From Bacteroidales bacterium (GTDB taxonomy: Bacteria > Bacteroidota > Bacteroidia > Bacteroidales > PUMT01), in NCBI GenBank assembly GCA_007132365.1, contig SLOS01000351.1, positions 1 through 25,431 on the forward strand: a DNA stretch of 25,431 nt, written 5' to 3'. Shown here one piece after another: positions 1 through 8,495 of the stretch. The notes under the pieces were generated by a model, which did no database searches, had not been told where the DNA came from, and worked only from the letters and a program-made list of their open reading frames with translations. The position numbers and the translations under genes were made by a program. Within the stretch, counting starts at the first letter, position 1; each line of letters opens with the position of its first letter.

Positions 1-2
1 AT

Positions 3-734
3 TGTATCCTGAGAAGCCCCAGGGCTTCGGTGCTGGCACATTTTGATCCTTACAAGGAAGTCATCGGTCGCGTTGAAAAGTACCGGGTATATGGTATCGA
101 GCCCAGAAATGCCGAGCAGACTTTTTCGATTGATGCACTTACAAGACCTGATATTCAGTTAATTTCCCTTACGGGGAAGGCAGGGACCGGAAAAACACTG
201 CTTGCGCTGGCTGCCGCACTGCATCAGGATAATCGGTACAAGCATATCCTGCTGGCACGTCCGATAGTCCCTCTTGCTAACCGGGATATAGGGTTTCTTC
301 CCGGTGATGTGAATGAAAAAATTGGACCTTATATGCAGCCTCTTTTTGATAATTTGTCGGTGATAAAGAATAAATTTAAAGCTCACAGCAAGGAACTGGA
401 GAAGATAGAAGAGATGGAAAGGATGGAAAGACTTGTTATCACCCCTCTTGCCTATATACGAGGCAGGAGCCTGTCAGATGTGTTCTTTATTGTTGATGAG
501 GCGCAAAATCTGACACCCCATGAAGTAAAAACAATAATTACCCGGGCAGGTGAAAATTCGAAGATAGTGTTTACGGGAGATATTCACCAGATTGACTCTC
601 CTTATCTTGATATGAAATCTAACGGCCTGAGCTATATGACCGATAAGATGAAAGGACAGGAGCTGTTTGCCCACGTCAATCTGGTAAAAGGTGAAAGAAG
701 CTATTTATCCGAACTGGCCAGCAACTTACTTTAA
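3..734 (+). CDS. PhoH-family ATPase, 5'-truncated by the window edge
   Basis: This is the C-terminal PhoH ATPase domain of a larger protein. The frame is open from base 3 with no stop. The first possible start in the window, a GTG at base 30, is not convincing, because full-length relatives of the YlaK/PhoH2 type carry an N-terminal PIN RNase domain that would lie to the left. Counting from base 30, Walker A (GKAGTGKT) is at residues 49-56, Walker B with the acidic pair (FFIVDEAQN) at about 151-159, and a TGDIHQID sensor-like motif follows. PhoH proteins are nucleotide-dependent and often linked to RNA processing; the PIN fusion here is inferred, not seen. The gene ends 5 bp before the sixA-like gene and is probably co-transcribed with it and ppk1. 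Confidence 0.9.
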   Translation, partial: CILRSPRASVLAHFDPYKEVIGRVEKYRVYGIEPRNAEQTFSIDALTRPDIQLISLTGKAGTGKTLLALAAALHQDNRYKHILLARPIVPLANRDIGFLPGDVNEKIGPYMQPLFDNLSVIKNKFKAHSKELEKIEEMERMERLVITPLAYIRGRSLSDVFFIVDEAQNLTPHEVKTIITRAGENSKIVFTGDIHQIDSPYLDMKSNGLSYMTDKMKGQELFAHVNLVKGERSYLSELASNLL

Positions 735-739
735 TAATT

Positions 740-1243
740 ATGGCAAAGGAAAAAATACTTTTCATAGGACGTCATGCAAAATCATCCTGGGATTTCCCGG
801 GAAGGTCCGATATTGACAGGCCTCTGGCCGAGAGAGGTCTCATTAACGCCTATGATATGGCACAGCGGATGAAGAAAAGGGGGGATAAGCCCCAATTAAT
901 AATATCAAGTCCTGCCAACAGGGCGCTGCATACCGCAATAATTTTTGTCAGAGAGCTCAGGGTATCTTTTTCAGAGTTATCGGTAAATGAGGGTCTTTAC
1001 ATGGCAGGTGAGGATTCAATTTTTCAGATAATTGCCGGGACAGATGATAAGGTGCAATCAGTTATGATATTCGGACATAATCCCGATTTTACTTATTTTG
1101 CGAACTATTTCCTCCACGACCAGATATTCAATATTCCTACCTGTGGTGTTGTCCGGCTTACTTTTAATGTCTCACGATGGGAGAATATTCACAAGGGCAA
1201 GCTTGTGGACCATTTTTTTGATTTTCCGAAAAAGAAGCAGTAA
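740..1243 (+). CDS. sixA: SixA-type phosphohistidine phosphatase
   Basis: This 167-residue protein belongs to the histidine phosphatase (phosphoglycerate-mutase-like) superfamily. The catalytic RH pair is in IGRHAKSSWD, with nucleophile His12. The conserved DRPL arginine follows, then SSPANRALHTA and the second catalytic histidine in FGHNPDF (His113). The length and the RHAKSSW signature match the short SixA family, which removes phosphate from phosphohistidine in proteins. No signal peptide is visible, so it should be cytoplasmic. It starts 5 bp after the PhoH-family gene and ends 30 bp before ppk1, suggesting one transcript. Because Ppk1 works through a phosphohistidine, Ppk1 is a conceivable substrate, but that is inference. 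The actual substrate cannot be read from the sequence. Confidence 0.88.
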   Translation: MAKEKILFIGRHAKSSWDFPGRSDIDRPLAERGLINAYDMAQRMKKRGDKPQLIISSPANRALHTAIIFVRELRVSFSELSVNEGLYMAGEDSIFQIIAGTDDKVQSVMIFGHNPDFTYFANYFLHDQIFNIPTCGVVRLTFNVSRWENIHKGKLVDHFFDFPKKKQ

Positions 1244-1273
1244 TTGCCGGGATAAACCAACTGTAACTTTTCA

Positions 1274-3343
1274 ATGGCAAAACAGAGAAAAATAATCAAC
1301 CGGGAGATAAGCTGGCTCTCATTTAACCACAGGGTATTGCAGGAAGCTGCCGACACTTCTTTGCCATTAATAGAAAGGATAAAATTCCTTGGAATTTTTT
1401 CCAATAACCTTGATGAATTCTTTAAGGTCAGGGTGGCCACGGTTAAGCGCATGATGGATTATGACCGCAATATAAGCCGTGACATGAGGAAGGAGATAGG
1501 AGACAAACCGAAGAATGTACTTAAGCAGATACAAAAAATAGTAATTGATCATCTGGCACAGTTCCAGAAGATCTACCAGGGTATAATAAAGGAGCTTGAG
1601 GAAGAAAATATTTTTATTATAAATGAGAAGCAGCTTAATCCCTCTCAGCGGGAATTTGTTAAGGGATATTTTGAAGAGGAGGTGAAGCCTTTACTGTCAG
1701 TTATAATGCTTCATAATGTAAGCAGTTTCCCTTATCTTAAAGACAAGGCAATCTATCTTGCAACAAAACTGACAAATACCGATGAACCGGTCGAAACCGA
1801 ATATGCCCTTATTGAAGTTCCCGGTAATGTTTCCCGGTTTCTTGTTCTTCCTTCTGAAGCAGAAAAGAGATACCTTATCATACTTGATGATGTAATCAGG
1901 TTTTGCCTTAAAGATGTCTTTTCCATTTTTAGTTTTAATAAATTTGAAGCATACACGGTAAAGATCACCCGTGATGCCGAGCTTGACGTGGACAATGATC
2001 TTTCCCAGAGTTTTATCGAGAAAATATCAAAAAGCGTAAGCAGGCGCAATAAGGGCCAGCCGGTCAGGCTGGTTTATGACCGGTCTGTTCCCGATGACAT
2101 GATAAAATTTATTACCCGGGAAATGGACCTGGATGAATACGATAATCTTATACCGGGAGGAAGGTACCATAATTTCAGGGATTTTATGGATTTCCCGGAT
2201 TTCAGGATGCCTCACCTTGTCAACCCCCCTCACACTCCGCTTCCTCACTGGAGAATAAAACCAAACAGTAGTATATTTAATGTCATTGCCAGAAAAGACC
2301 TGCTGCTGCATTATCCTTATCAGCGGTTTATGGATATGATCAACTGGTTAAGGGAGGCTGCAATTGATCCGAAAGTGGTTTATATAAAGATCACCCTGTA
2401 CCGTGTAGCAAAGAATTCAAAGGTTATTAACGCGCTGATCAATGCAGCCAGGAATGGGAAACAGGTCACTGTCATTATTGAATTACAGGCAAGGTTTGAT
2501 GAAAAGGCCAACATTTACTGGTCCAGGAAGATGGAGGAGGTTGGGGTAAGGGTTCTTTTTGGGATTCGCGGACTAAAGGTGCATTGCAAGCTGGTACTGA
2601 TAGGCAGGCGTGAAGGCAGGGCCATTGTAAATTATGCTGGCATCAGCACCGGGAATTTTCATGAGGGCAATGCAAAGGTATACTCAGATACCACGCTTCT
2701 TACAAGGGATAGCAAAATATCTTCAGAAGTAAAAAAGGTGTTCCTTTTCTTTGATAATACCTTCAAGAATTTTTCATATAAATCCCTTCTGCTTTCTCCC
2801 AACTATGCACGACGGCGTCTGATGAACCTGATTGACAATGAGATTAAGAATAAAAAGCTGGGCAGGGATGCATGGATAATTATAAAGACAAACAGTCTGG
2901 TGGACAAGGATATGATCAAGAAGCTATACCAGGCGAGTAATGCAGGTGTCGGGATAAGGTTGATCATCAGGGGCATATGTTCCCTTATCCCGGGTGAACC
3001 GGGACTTAGTGAAAACATTGAGGCTATCAGCATTGTTGATACTTTTCTTGAGCATTCACGGATTTTCGTTTTCTGTAATAATAACAGGGCCATCTATTAT
3101 ATATCTTCGGCCGACTGGATGTCAAGAAACCTTGATCACAGGATAGAGGCTACATGTCCTGTATACGATACAGACCTTCAGGATGAGCTGAAAACGCAGA
3201 TTGAACTGCAATGGAGGGACAATGCAAAGGCAAGGATATTGAACCGGGAACAGAACAATATTTATAAAAGAAATGAAAAAATGCCCCCGGTCCGTTCCCA
3301 GATTGAGTTTTATAATTATCTGAAACAAAAATCCACTAAATAG
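1274..3343 (+). CDS. ppk1: Polyphosphate kinase 1
   Basis: The 689-residue product has the normal full length of Ppk1, which reversibly transfers the gamma phosphate of ATP to a growing polyphosphate chain. The protein opens with REISWLSFNHRVLQEA, the typical N-terminal signature. It carries both conserved histidines: His437 in GLKVHCKLVLI, equivalent to the autophosphorylated His435 of E. coli, and His594 in FLEHSRIF, equivalent to His592. The YKITLYR-like strand and the ISTGNFHE motif of the catalytic half are also present. It is a cytoplasmic or membrane-associated enzyme of phosphate storage and stress responses. It lies 30 bp downstream of the sixA-like gene. About 120 bp of non-coding sequence follows it before mtaB. 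No ppx gene is in the window. Confidence 0.96.
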   Translation: MAKQRKIINREISWLSFNHRVLQEAADTSLPLIERIKFLGIFSNNLDEFFKVRVATVKRMMDYDRNISRDMRKEIGDKPKNVLKQIQKIVIDHLAQFQKIYQGIIKELEEENIFIINEKQLNPSQREFVKGYFEEEVKPLLSVIMLHNVSSFPYLKDKAIYLATKLTNTDEPVETEYALIEVPGNVSRFLVLPSEAEKRYLIILDDVIRFCLKDVFSIFSFNKFEAYTVKITRDAELDVDNDLSQSFIEKISKSVSRRNKGQPVRLVYDRSVPDDMIKFITREMDLDEYDNLIPGGRYHNFRDFMDFPDFRMPHLVNPPHTPLPHWRIKPNSSIFNVIARKDLLLHYPYQRFMDMINWLREAAIDPKVVYIKITLYRVAKNSKVINALINAARNGKQVTVIIELQARFDEKANIYWSRKMEEVGVRVLFGIRGLKVHCKLVLIGRREGRAIVNYAGISTGNFHEGNAKVYSDTTLLTRDSKISSEVKKVFLFFDNTFKNFSYKSLLLSPNYARRRLMNLIDNEIKNKKLGRDAWIIIKTNSLVDKDMIKKLYQASNAGVGIRLIIRGICSLIPGEPGLSENIEAISIVDTFLEHSRIFVFCNNNRAIYYISSADWMSRNLDHRIEATCPVYDTDLQDELKTQIELQWRDNAKARILNREQNNIYKRNEKMPPVRSQIEFYNYLKQKSTK

Positions 3344-3393
3344 AAAAATAGTTTTGAAGTTATTAAAATTTGCAGCGACAGATATTGGCTCAA

Positions 3394-3424
3394 TTGCTGT
3401 CCGGTTATTGTTCATGAAAATTTG
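3394..3424 (+). promoter_or_regulatory. Possible promoter upstream of mtaB
   Basis: The 120-bp gap after ppk1 contains a TTG at 3394-3396 and, 20 bp later, AAAATTTG at 3417-3424, a seven-of-eight match to the Bacteroidota -7 element TAnnTTTG. A start of transcription about 7 bp further on would leave a leader of roughly 30 bp before the mtaB ATG. The 11-bp string AAAATTTGCAG also occurs at 3365-3375, so the match could be chance in AT-rich DNA. Confidence 0.25.
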
Positions 3425-3463
3425 CAGGATAACAATTAAATTAATCATAACGGGTACCTGGAT

Positions 3464-4762
3464 ATGAAATCCCGAAAAGTTTCCTTTTATACCCTGGGTT
3501 GCAAGTTAAACTTTGCAGAGACTTCAACCATTGAAAGGCTTTTTGATGAAAAGGGCTTTCAGGTGGTCGATTTCAACAGCAGGGCTGATGTGGTTGTAAT
3601 AAATACCTGTACTGTGACAGCAAGTGCCGATAAGAAGTGCAGGAACATCATAAGCAAGGCGGTCAGAACATCACCAGGGGCTTATATTGCCGTTGTCGGA
3701 TGCTACTCCCAGCTGAAAGCTGCAGAGGTTGCCGGGATGCCCGGAGTTGACATTGTCCTTGGTTCGAATGAGAAGTTCCGGATCTTTGAGTATGCAGATG
3801 GTTTCATCAAAGGTGATAAGCCGGCTGTCTATGCCTGTGAAATAACCAGTGAACAAGGGTTTGAATCTTCATACTCCTTCCGGGGAAGGACCCGTTCATT
3901 CCTGAAGATTCAGGATGGTTGCGATTATTTCTGTTCATATTGTTCGATTCCCCTTGCAAGGGGGCGGAGCCGCAGTGCCGCCCTGGAAGATATCCTTCAG
4001 CAGGCTGCTGATATTGCAGCCTGCGGGGTTAAGGAGGTGGTACTTACCGGAGTCAATATTGGCGATTTTGGCAGGCCGGGTCCCGGCAGTCTTTTTAAAT
4101 TGCTCAGGGAACTTGAAAAACAAACTGATATTGAAAGATTCAGGATATCATCCATTGAGCCGGATCTTTTAAGTGATGAAATAATAAATCTTATTGCAGG
4201 AAGTAAAAGATTTGCACCTCATTTTCACCTGCCGTTGCAATCCGGATGTGACCGGATCCTTGAAAAGATGAACAGGAAATACAACAGATCCCTTTTTACC
4301 AACAGGTTACACAGAATAAGGGAAGAGATACCCGATGCCGGTATAGGCGCGGATATTATAACCGGGTTTCCCGGGGAGACGGAGGAGGACTTTGAAGAGT
4401 CTGCCGAATTCATTAAAAATTCCGATATTGCATTTTTGCATGTATTCTCATATTCCGACAGGAACAACACAAGGGCCTCACGTTTGCCGGATAAGGTCTC
4501 TCCGGCAGAAAAAGGTCGCCGGAGCAGGATTCTTCACCGGATTGCGGAAATCAAACTGAGGGGTTTCCATGAAAGTTCTGTCGGACAAATACACAGTGTG
4601 CTTTTCGAGGCATACAACAAAAAAGGACGTATGTACGGTTTTACGGGCAATTACATAAAAGTTGAAATACCCGGGAATAAAAATTTTATTAACCGGTTTG
4701 TAGATGCAGAACTGGTTGGGTTGGGTGAAGACGGTGTAATGAAGGGAGTGGTGAGAGAGTAA
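3464..4762 (+). CDS. mtaB: tRNA N6-threonylcarbamoyladenosine methylthiotransferase MtaB
   Basis: This 432-residue radical-SAM enzyme is expected to convert t6A37 of ANN-decoding tRNAs to ms2t6A. The N-terminal UPF0004 domain has its three iron-sulfur cysteines at Cys13 (LGCKLN), Cys49 (NTCTVT) and Cys80 (GCYSQ). The radical-SAM CxxxCxxC cluster is Cys153, Cys157 and Cys160 in GCDYFCSYCSIP. A C-terminal TRAM-like region closes the protein. The TLGCKLNFAE opening separates MtaB from MiaB and RimO, which begin differently. It is a cytoplasmic housekeeping enzyme. The gap to the downstream phosphatase gene is 27 bp, so co-transcription is likely. Confidence 0.93.
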   Translation: MKSRKVSFYTLGCKLNFAETSTIERLFDEKGFQVVDFNSRADVVVINTCTVTASADKKCRNIISKAVRTSPGAYIAVVGCYSQLKAAEVAGMPGVDIVLGSNEKFRIFEYADGFIKGDKPAVYACEITSEQGFESSYSFRGRTRSFLKIQDGCDYFCSYCSIPLARGRSRSAALEDILQQAADIAACGVKEVVLTGVNIGDFGRPGPGSLFKLLRELEKQTDIERFRISSIEPDLLSDEIINLIAGSKRFAPHFHLPLQSGCDRILEKMNRKYNRSLFTNRLHRIREEIPDAGIGADIITGFPGETEEDFEESAEFIKNSDIAFLHVFSYSDRNNTRASRLPDKVSPAEKGRRSRILHRIAEIKLRGFHESSVGQIHSVLFEAYNKKGRMYGFTGNYIKVEIPGNKNFINRFVDAELVGLGEDGVMKGVVRE

Positions 4763-4789
4763 CAATAATTTAAAATCAAAATATTAAGA

Positions 4790-5587
4790 ATGGACCTCAA
4801 GAAGATTTGCCTGCAGGTAAAGGTAATTGCGGAGCAAACCGCAGAATTTATAAGGAATGAGAGTTTGTCCTTTTCATCCGGTATGATAGAGTCTAAGGGT
4901 ATTCATAATTATGTCTCATATGTAGATAAGCAGGCTGAAGAGATACTTGTAAAAGAACTGGGCCGAATTTTACCCGGTACCGGATTTATTGCGGAGGAAG
5001 GTACAGGGGACAAGAATATGGAAGGCTTAAACTGGATTATTGATCCTTTGGACGGAACCACCAACTTTATTCACGGACTTCCGCCTTTTTCAATAAGCAT
5101 TGCACTGGCTGACAGGAAAAAGGTATTACTGGGAGTCGTCTACGAGATAAATCTTGATGAATGTTTTTATTCATGGGAGGGGGCACCCGCATACATGAAT
5201 GATAAGGAGATCGCTGTCAGCAATACCCGGCATGTCAGAGATTCACTTATTGCCACCGGATTCCCCTATACCGATTTTTCACATATGGACCCTTTCATCT
5301 CTACATTCAGGTTTTTTATGGAGAATTCACACGGATTGCGCAGACTGGGGTCTGCTGCGGTAGATTTGGCTTATGTTGCATGTGGGAGGTTTGATGCATT
5401 TTACGAATACGGCCTCAATTCGTGGGATGTTGCTGCCGGAGCATTCATTGTCCGCCAGGCCGGGGGAAGTTTAAGTGATTTTAAGGGAGGTGATGATTTT
5501 CTTTTTGGCGGTGAACTTGTTGCATCAAATGGAATTATCTTTGGCGAATTCCTTTCAATGGTGCAGCACTTCATGAGCACGGACTAA
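4790..5587 (+). CDS. Inositol monophosphatase family protein (SuhB-like)
   Basis: The 265-residue product is a complete member of the Mg2+-dependent inositol monophosphatase family. The metal ligands are visible in order: Glu69-Glu70 in AEEGTG, Asp85 and Asp88 in the DPLDGTTNF signature, and Asp213 in the C-terminal WDVAAGA motif. The family hydrolyses inositol-1-phosphate and related sugar or nucleotide phosphates (for example 3'-phosphoadenosine 5'-phosphate in CysQ), and the sequence does not separate these options. It is cytoplasmic with no signal sequence. It sits 27 bp after mtaB and 20 bp before the first acyltransferase gene, so it may belong to the envelope-lipid transcript, but a direct role in that pathway is unproven. 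Confidence 0.9.
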   Translation: MDLKKICLQVKVIAEQTAEFIRNESLSFSSGMIESKGIHNYVSYVDKQAEEILVKELGRILPGTGFIAEEGTGDKNMEGLNWIIDPLDGTTNFIHGLPPFSISIALADRKKVLLGVVYEINLDECFYSWEGAPAYMNDKEIAVSNTRHVRDSLIATGFPYTDFSHMDPFISTFRFFMENSHGLRRLGSAAVDLAYVACGRFDAFYEYGLNSWDVAAGAFIVRQAGGSLSDFKGGDDFLFGGELVASNGIIFGEFLSMVQHFMSTD

Positions 5588-5607
5588 TTTGTATTTTTGT
5601 CCCTGAA

Positions 5608-6486
5608 ATGAGTAATCTAATTTACAGGATCGTATATTACCTTATCAGATTTGCAGGGCTGTTACCTCCTGGTGTATTGTATTTTATTTCAGACCTGATT
5701 TATTATTTGATATACTACGTAATCAGGTACAGAAGACAGGTTGTTAATGAGAATCTCAGGAATTCATTCCCTGAAAAAAGTACGGCCGAAATCCGGCATA
5801 TAGCCAGGAATTATTACAGGCATCTTTGCGATCTTATTGTCGAGTCTTTATATCAAACGGGGATGAGTGAGGAGGAGATAAGCCTCAGAGTCAGATATAA
5901 TAATCCTGAGATTATTCAGAAATATTTTGACCGGGGAAAGCATGTTGCCGCTGTACTTGGCCATTATGGTAACTGGGAATGGTTGTGCGGGTTTCCTCTT
6001 ATAACCCCATATAAGTGTATAACAATATACAGGCCATTGAATAACAGGGTTTTTGACAGACTTATGCTGGAAGCACGTTCCCGTTTTGGCGCCGAACCTG
6101 TTCCCATGAAAATGGCAATAAGAAAGATTTATGAATATGACAAACTGGGAATTCCTTCAATTACAGCTTTTATAGCCGATCAGACCCCGCCCATGGAAAA
6201 ATCCATCTTCTGGGTTGATTTTTTCAACCGGGATACTCCTGTATACAGCGGCGTGGAGCGCATTGCAAAAAAAATGGATATGGCGGTCCTGTTCTTTAAA
6301 ATGAAGAAGACCGGCAGAGGTTACTATGAATTTGATTTAATCCCGCTTTTTGACAATGCTTCAGAAACAACGGATTACGAAATAACAAAAGCTCATGTTG
6401 CCTTTCTGGAGCAGCAGATCAGGGAACAGCCTGAATACTGGCTCTGGTCGCACCGCAGATGGAAACTGAAAAGGAATATGTTATGA
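5608..6486 (+). CDS. LpxL/HtrB-like lysophospholipid acyltransferase, copy 1
   Basis: This 292-residue protein belongs to the lipid A biosynthesis acyltransferase family, which transfers a secondary acyl chain from acyl-ACP to lipid A precursors or other lipids at the inner membrane. The first 40 residues are hydrophobic and form a membrane anchor. The HX4E catalytic motif is in GHYGNWEW, with His119 and Glu124, and a conserved YRPLNN segment follows. The protein ends in PEYWLWSHRRWK, the family's usual C-terminal signature. Its stop codon overlaps the start of a close paralogue in an ATGA arrangement (6483-6486), implying translational coupling. The acceptor lipid cannot be read from the sequence; lipid A is most likely, but an aminolipid or other envelope lipid is possible. 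Confidence 0.9.
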   Translation: MSNLIYRIVYYLIRFAGLLPPGVLYFISDLIYYLIYYVIRYRRQVVNENLRNSFPEKSTAEIRHIARNYYRHLCDLIVESLYQTGMSEEEISLRVRYNNPEIIQKYFDRGKHVAAVLGHYGNWEWLCGFPLITPYKCITIYRPLNNRVFDRLMLEARSRFGAEPVPMKMAIRKIYEYDKLGIPSITAFIADQTPPMEKSIFWVDFFNRDTPVYSGVERIAKKMDMAVLFFKMKKTGRGYYEFDLIPLFDNASETTDYEITKAHVAFLEQQIREQPEYWLWSHRRWKLKRNML

Positions 6487-7385
6487 ATTATGTCAGATCA
6501 TTTACCCATTTTACCGGTTTTTATCTTTTTTACGGTCTATCCTGGCCATTGCTCAAACTACCTTTAAATTTTCTGTACCTGATTTCAGATCTGTTCTTCA
6601 TTTTGTCTTTCTATTTTCCAGGTTACAGGAAAAAAGTGGTTTTTCATAACCTGCACAACTCTTTCCCTGAAAAGTCAGATAAAGAGATCAGAAAAACTGC
6701 CAAAGCGTTTTATCAACATATGTGCGACTCTTTAGTTGAGTCCTTTGCAGCAGTGAATATGAGCAAAGAGGAGATGAGCAGACGATGTGTCTGGAAAAAT
6801 CCGGAATTGCTTGAGAATTATTTTTCGAGGGGAAAGAGCGTGATATCTGTTTTCGGCCACTATGGCAACTGGGAATGGCTTTCGGGACTTCCTTTGCATA
6901 CAAAATACATCGTTCTTGCCCTTTACAGGCCGTTACGCAATAGTTATTTTGACAGTTTTATAAAGAGTCTGCGTCAAAAGTATGGTTTAAAGGCAGTTCC
7001 TGTAATACGGGGTTATAAGGTTATAAAGGAATACCAGACCAGCCGGATACCTACAGTCACTTTTTTTCTTAGCGACCAAAGACCTGCAAGGGATAAAATC
7101 CGTTACTGGACCAGATTCCTGAACCAGGACACACCTGTTATGCTTGGTGCTGAAAGGATAGCAAGGCGTCTGGATCAGGTGGTGGTATTTTTTTCAATAT
7201 ACAAGATAAAAAGGGGTTATTATGAAGTTGAGATAATTCCTGTAGCTGAAGAACCACAGGCCACCGGCAATTACGAAATTACCGGGATTCACACAAGGCT
7301 GCTGGAGAAACAGATAATGAGAAACCCTGAATACTGGCTGTGGTCGCATAAACGCTGGAAACATAAACCGGAGGTTAAACTATGA
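6483..7385 (+). CDS. LpxL/HtrB-like lysophospholipid acyltransferase, copy 2
   Basis: This is a 300-residue tandem paralogue of the preceding gene, alignable along its whole length: NSFPEKS near the N-terminus, HX4E as His126 and Glu131 in GHYGNWEW, then YRPLRN, and PEYWLWSHKRWK at the end. I place the start at the ATG at 6483, which overlaps the upstream TGA by four bases and aligns with the start of the first copy. The in-frame ATG at 6459 would add eight residues and overlap the upstream gene by 28 bp. The N-terminal 40-45 residues are hydrophobic. Its own stop overlaps the glycosyltransferase start in another ATGA. Two catalytically complete copies suggest two acylation steps or two acyl-chain preferences. 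Confidence 0.89.
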   Translation: MNYVRSFTHFTGFYLFYGLSWPLLKLPLNFLYLISDLFFILSFYFPGYRKKVVFHNLHNSFPEKSDKEIRKTAKAFYQHMCDSLVESFAAVNMSKEEMSRRCVWKNPELLENYFSRGKSVISVFGHYGNWEWLSGLPLHTKYIVLALYRPLRNSYFDSFIKSLRQKYGLKAVPVIRGYKVIKEYQTSRIPTVTFFLSDQRPARDKIRYWTRFLNQDTPVMLGAERIARRLDQVVVFFSIYKIKRGYYEVEIIPVAEEPQATGNYEITGIHTRLLEKQIMRNPEYWLWSHKRWKHKPEVKL

Positions 7386-8437
7386 CGAAAATTGCCATAG
7401 TCATATTAAACTGGAACGGTTTAGGTTTTCTAAGGAGGTTTATGCCATGCGTGACCTCAAACTCTACCTCTGAAAGGGTTGAAATCTGGGTGGCCGATAA
7501 TGGATCAACCGACGGTTCGATCGGTTTTTTGAGGGAAATGTTCCCGGATGTCAGGCTGCTTGAGTTTGACCGGAATTATGGTTTTGCCGGAGGATATAAT
7601 ATGGCTTTGGATAAAATAAAGGCAGAGTACTACATTCTTCTTAATTCTGATGTCATGGTAACCCCCGGATGGACAGAGCCATTGCTCCGGGTTATGGAGA
7701 ACGATCAATCCATAGCTGCCTGCATGCCAAAAATAAAGGACCTGAGGCGAAGGGAGTATTTTGAACATGCCGGTGCGGCAGGAGGGTTTATTGATTTTCT
7801 GGGATATCCTTTTTGCCGTGGAAGGGTATTTGATGTTATTGAGAAGGATACAGGCCAGTATGAAGATATGAGGGAGGTATTCTGGACCACCGGTGCCTGT
7901 ATGATGGTGAGGGGCGCCCACTGGCATGAGGAGGGGGGGCTTGATGAAACTTTTTTTGCCCACATGGAGGAGATTGATCTTTGCTGGAGGTTGAAAAATT
8001 CGGGAAAGAAAATAGTAGTTTGCCCCTCTTCCGTGGTGTATCATCTTGGCGGGGGGACACTGCCGCAGTACCATCCCAGAAAGACCTTCTGGAACTTCCG
8101 CAACAGCCTTCTGATGCTGCTTAAGAATCTGCCTCCCGGGAAACTTTACCTTGTATTTGCCCGTCTGATGTTCGACTGGCTGTCTGTAATAAAATTTATT
8201 GCTGCTCTCTCTTTTGCCAACGCATTTGCGGTTTTAAGGGCACATATTTCTTTTTTCGGGCTTATTCCGGCTTACCTGGTAAAAAGGCGGGAGCAACACC
8301 AGCGGAACATTGCAACGAAATGGTACAGGTCAGGTAAAGATACCACCTTGCGCAAACATGATGAGATATATCCGGGTAGCGTGGTAATTAACTTTTTCAT
8401 CTTGAAAAGAAGGCATTTCTCACAAATCTTTAAATAA
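7382..8437 (+). CDS. Family 2 glycosyltransferase
   Basis: The 351-residue protein has a GT-A fold of glycosyltransferase family 2. It shows IVILNWNG at residues 7-13, the nucleotide-sugar-binding VADNGSTD (38-44), NYGFAGGYN (65-73), the DxD-like LLNSD (86-90), and the catalytic acidic cluster MEEIDLCWR (about 195-203). This pattern is that of rhamnosyltransferase-like enzymes of polysaccharide or LPS assembly. The C-terminal third has hydrophobic stretches around the LMLLKNL and VIKFIAALSFANAFAV segments, suggesting membrane association. The ATG overlaps the upstream acyltransferase stop by four bases, so the two are translationally coupled. Sugar donor and acceptor are not predictable here. 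A 58-bp gap follows, and the unit probably ends here, although no terminator hairpin is visible. Confidence 0.9.
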   Translation: MTKIAIVILNWNGLGFLRRFMPCVTSNSTSERVEIWVADNGSTDGSIGFLREMFPDVRLLEFDRNYGFAGGYNMALDKIKAEYYILLNSDVMVTPGWTEPLLRVMENDQSIAACMPKIKDLRRREYFEHAGAAGGFIDFLGYPFCRGRVFDVIEKDTGQYEDMREVFWTTGACMMVRGAHWHEEGGLDETFFAHMEEIDLCWRLKNSGKKIVVCPSSVVYHLGGGTLPQYHPRKTFWNFRNSLLMLLKNLPPGKLYLVFARLMFDWLSVIKFIAALSFANAFAVLRAHISFFGLIPAYLVKRREQHQRNIATKWYRSGKDTTLRKHDEIYPGSVVINFFILKRRHFSQIFK

Positions 8438-8495
8438 AATTTAGTAGTTTAAGGGGAATTTAATTTGTGCAATAACCATCTAAATTCTGAAAATC

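Noticed and set aside
7505..8074. 189-codon open frame antisense to the glycosyltransferase
   Set aside because: It lies fully inside a well-supported GT2 gene, shows no recognisable domain and has low-complexity, shadow-like composition.
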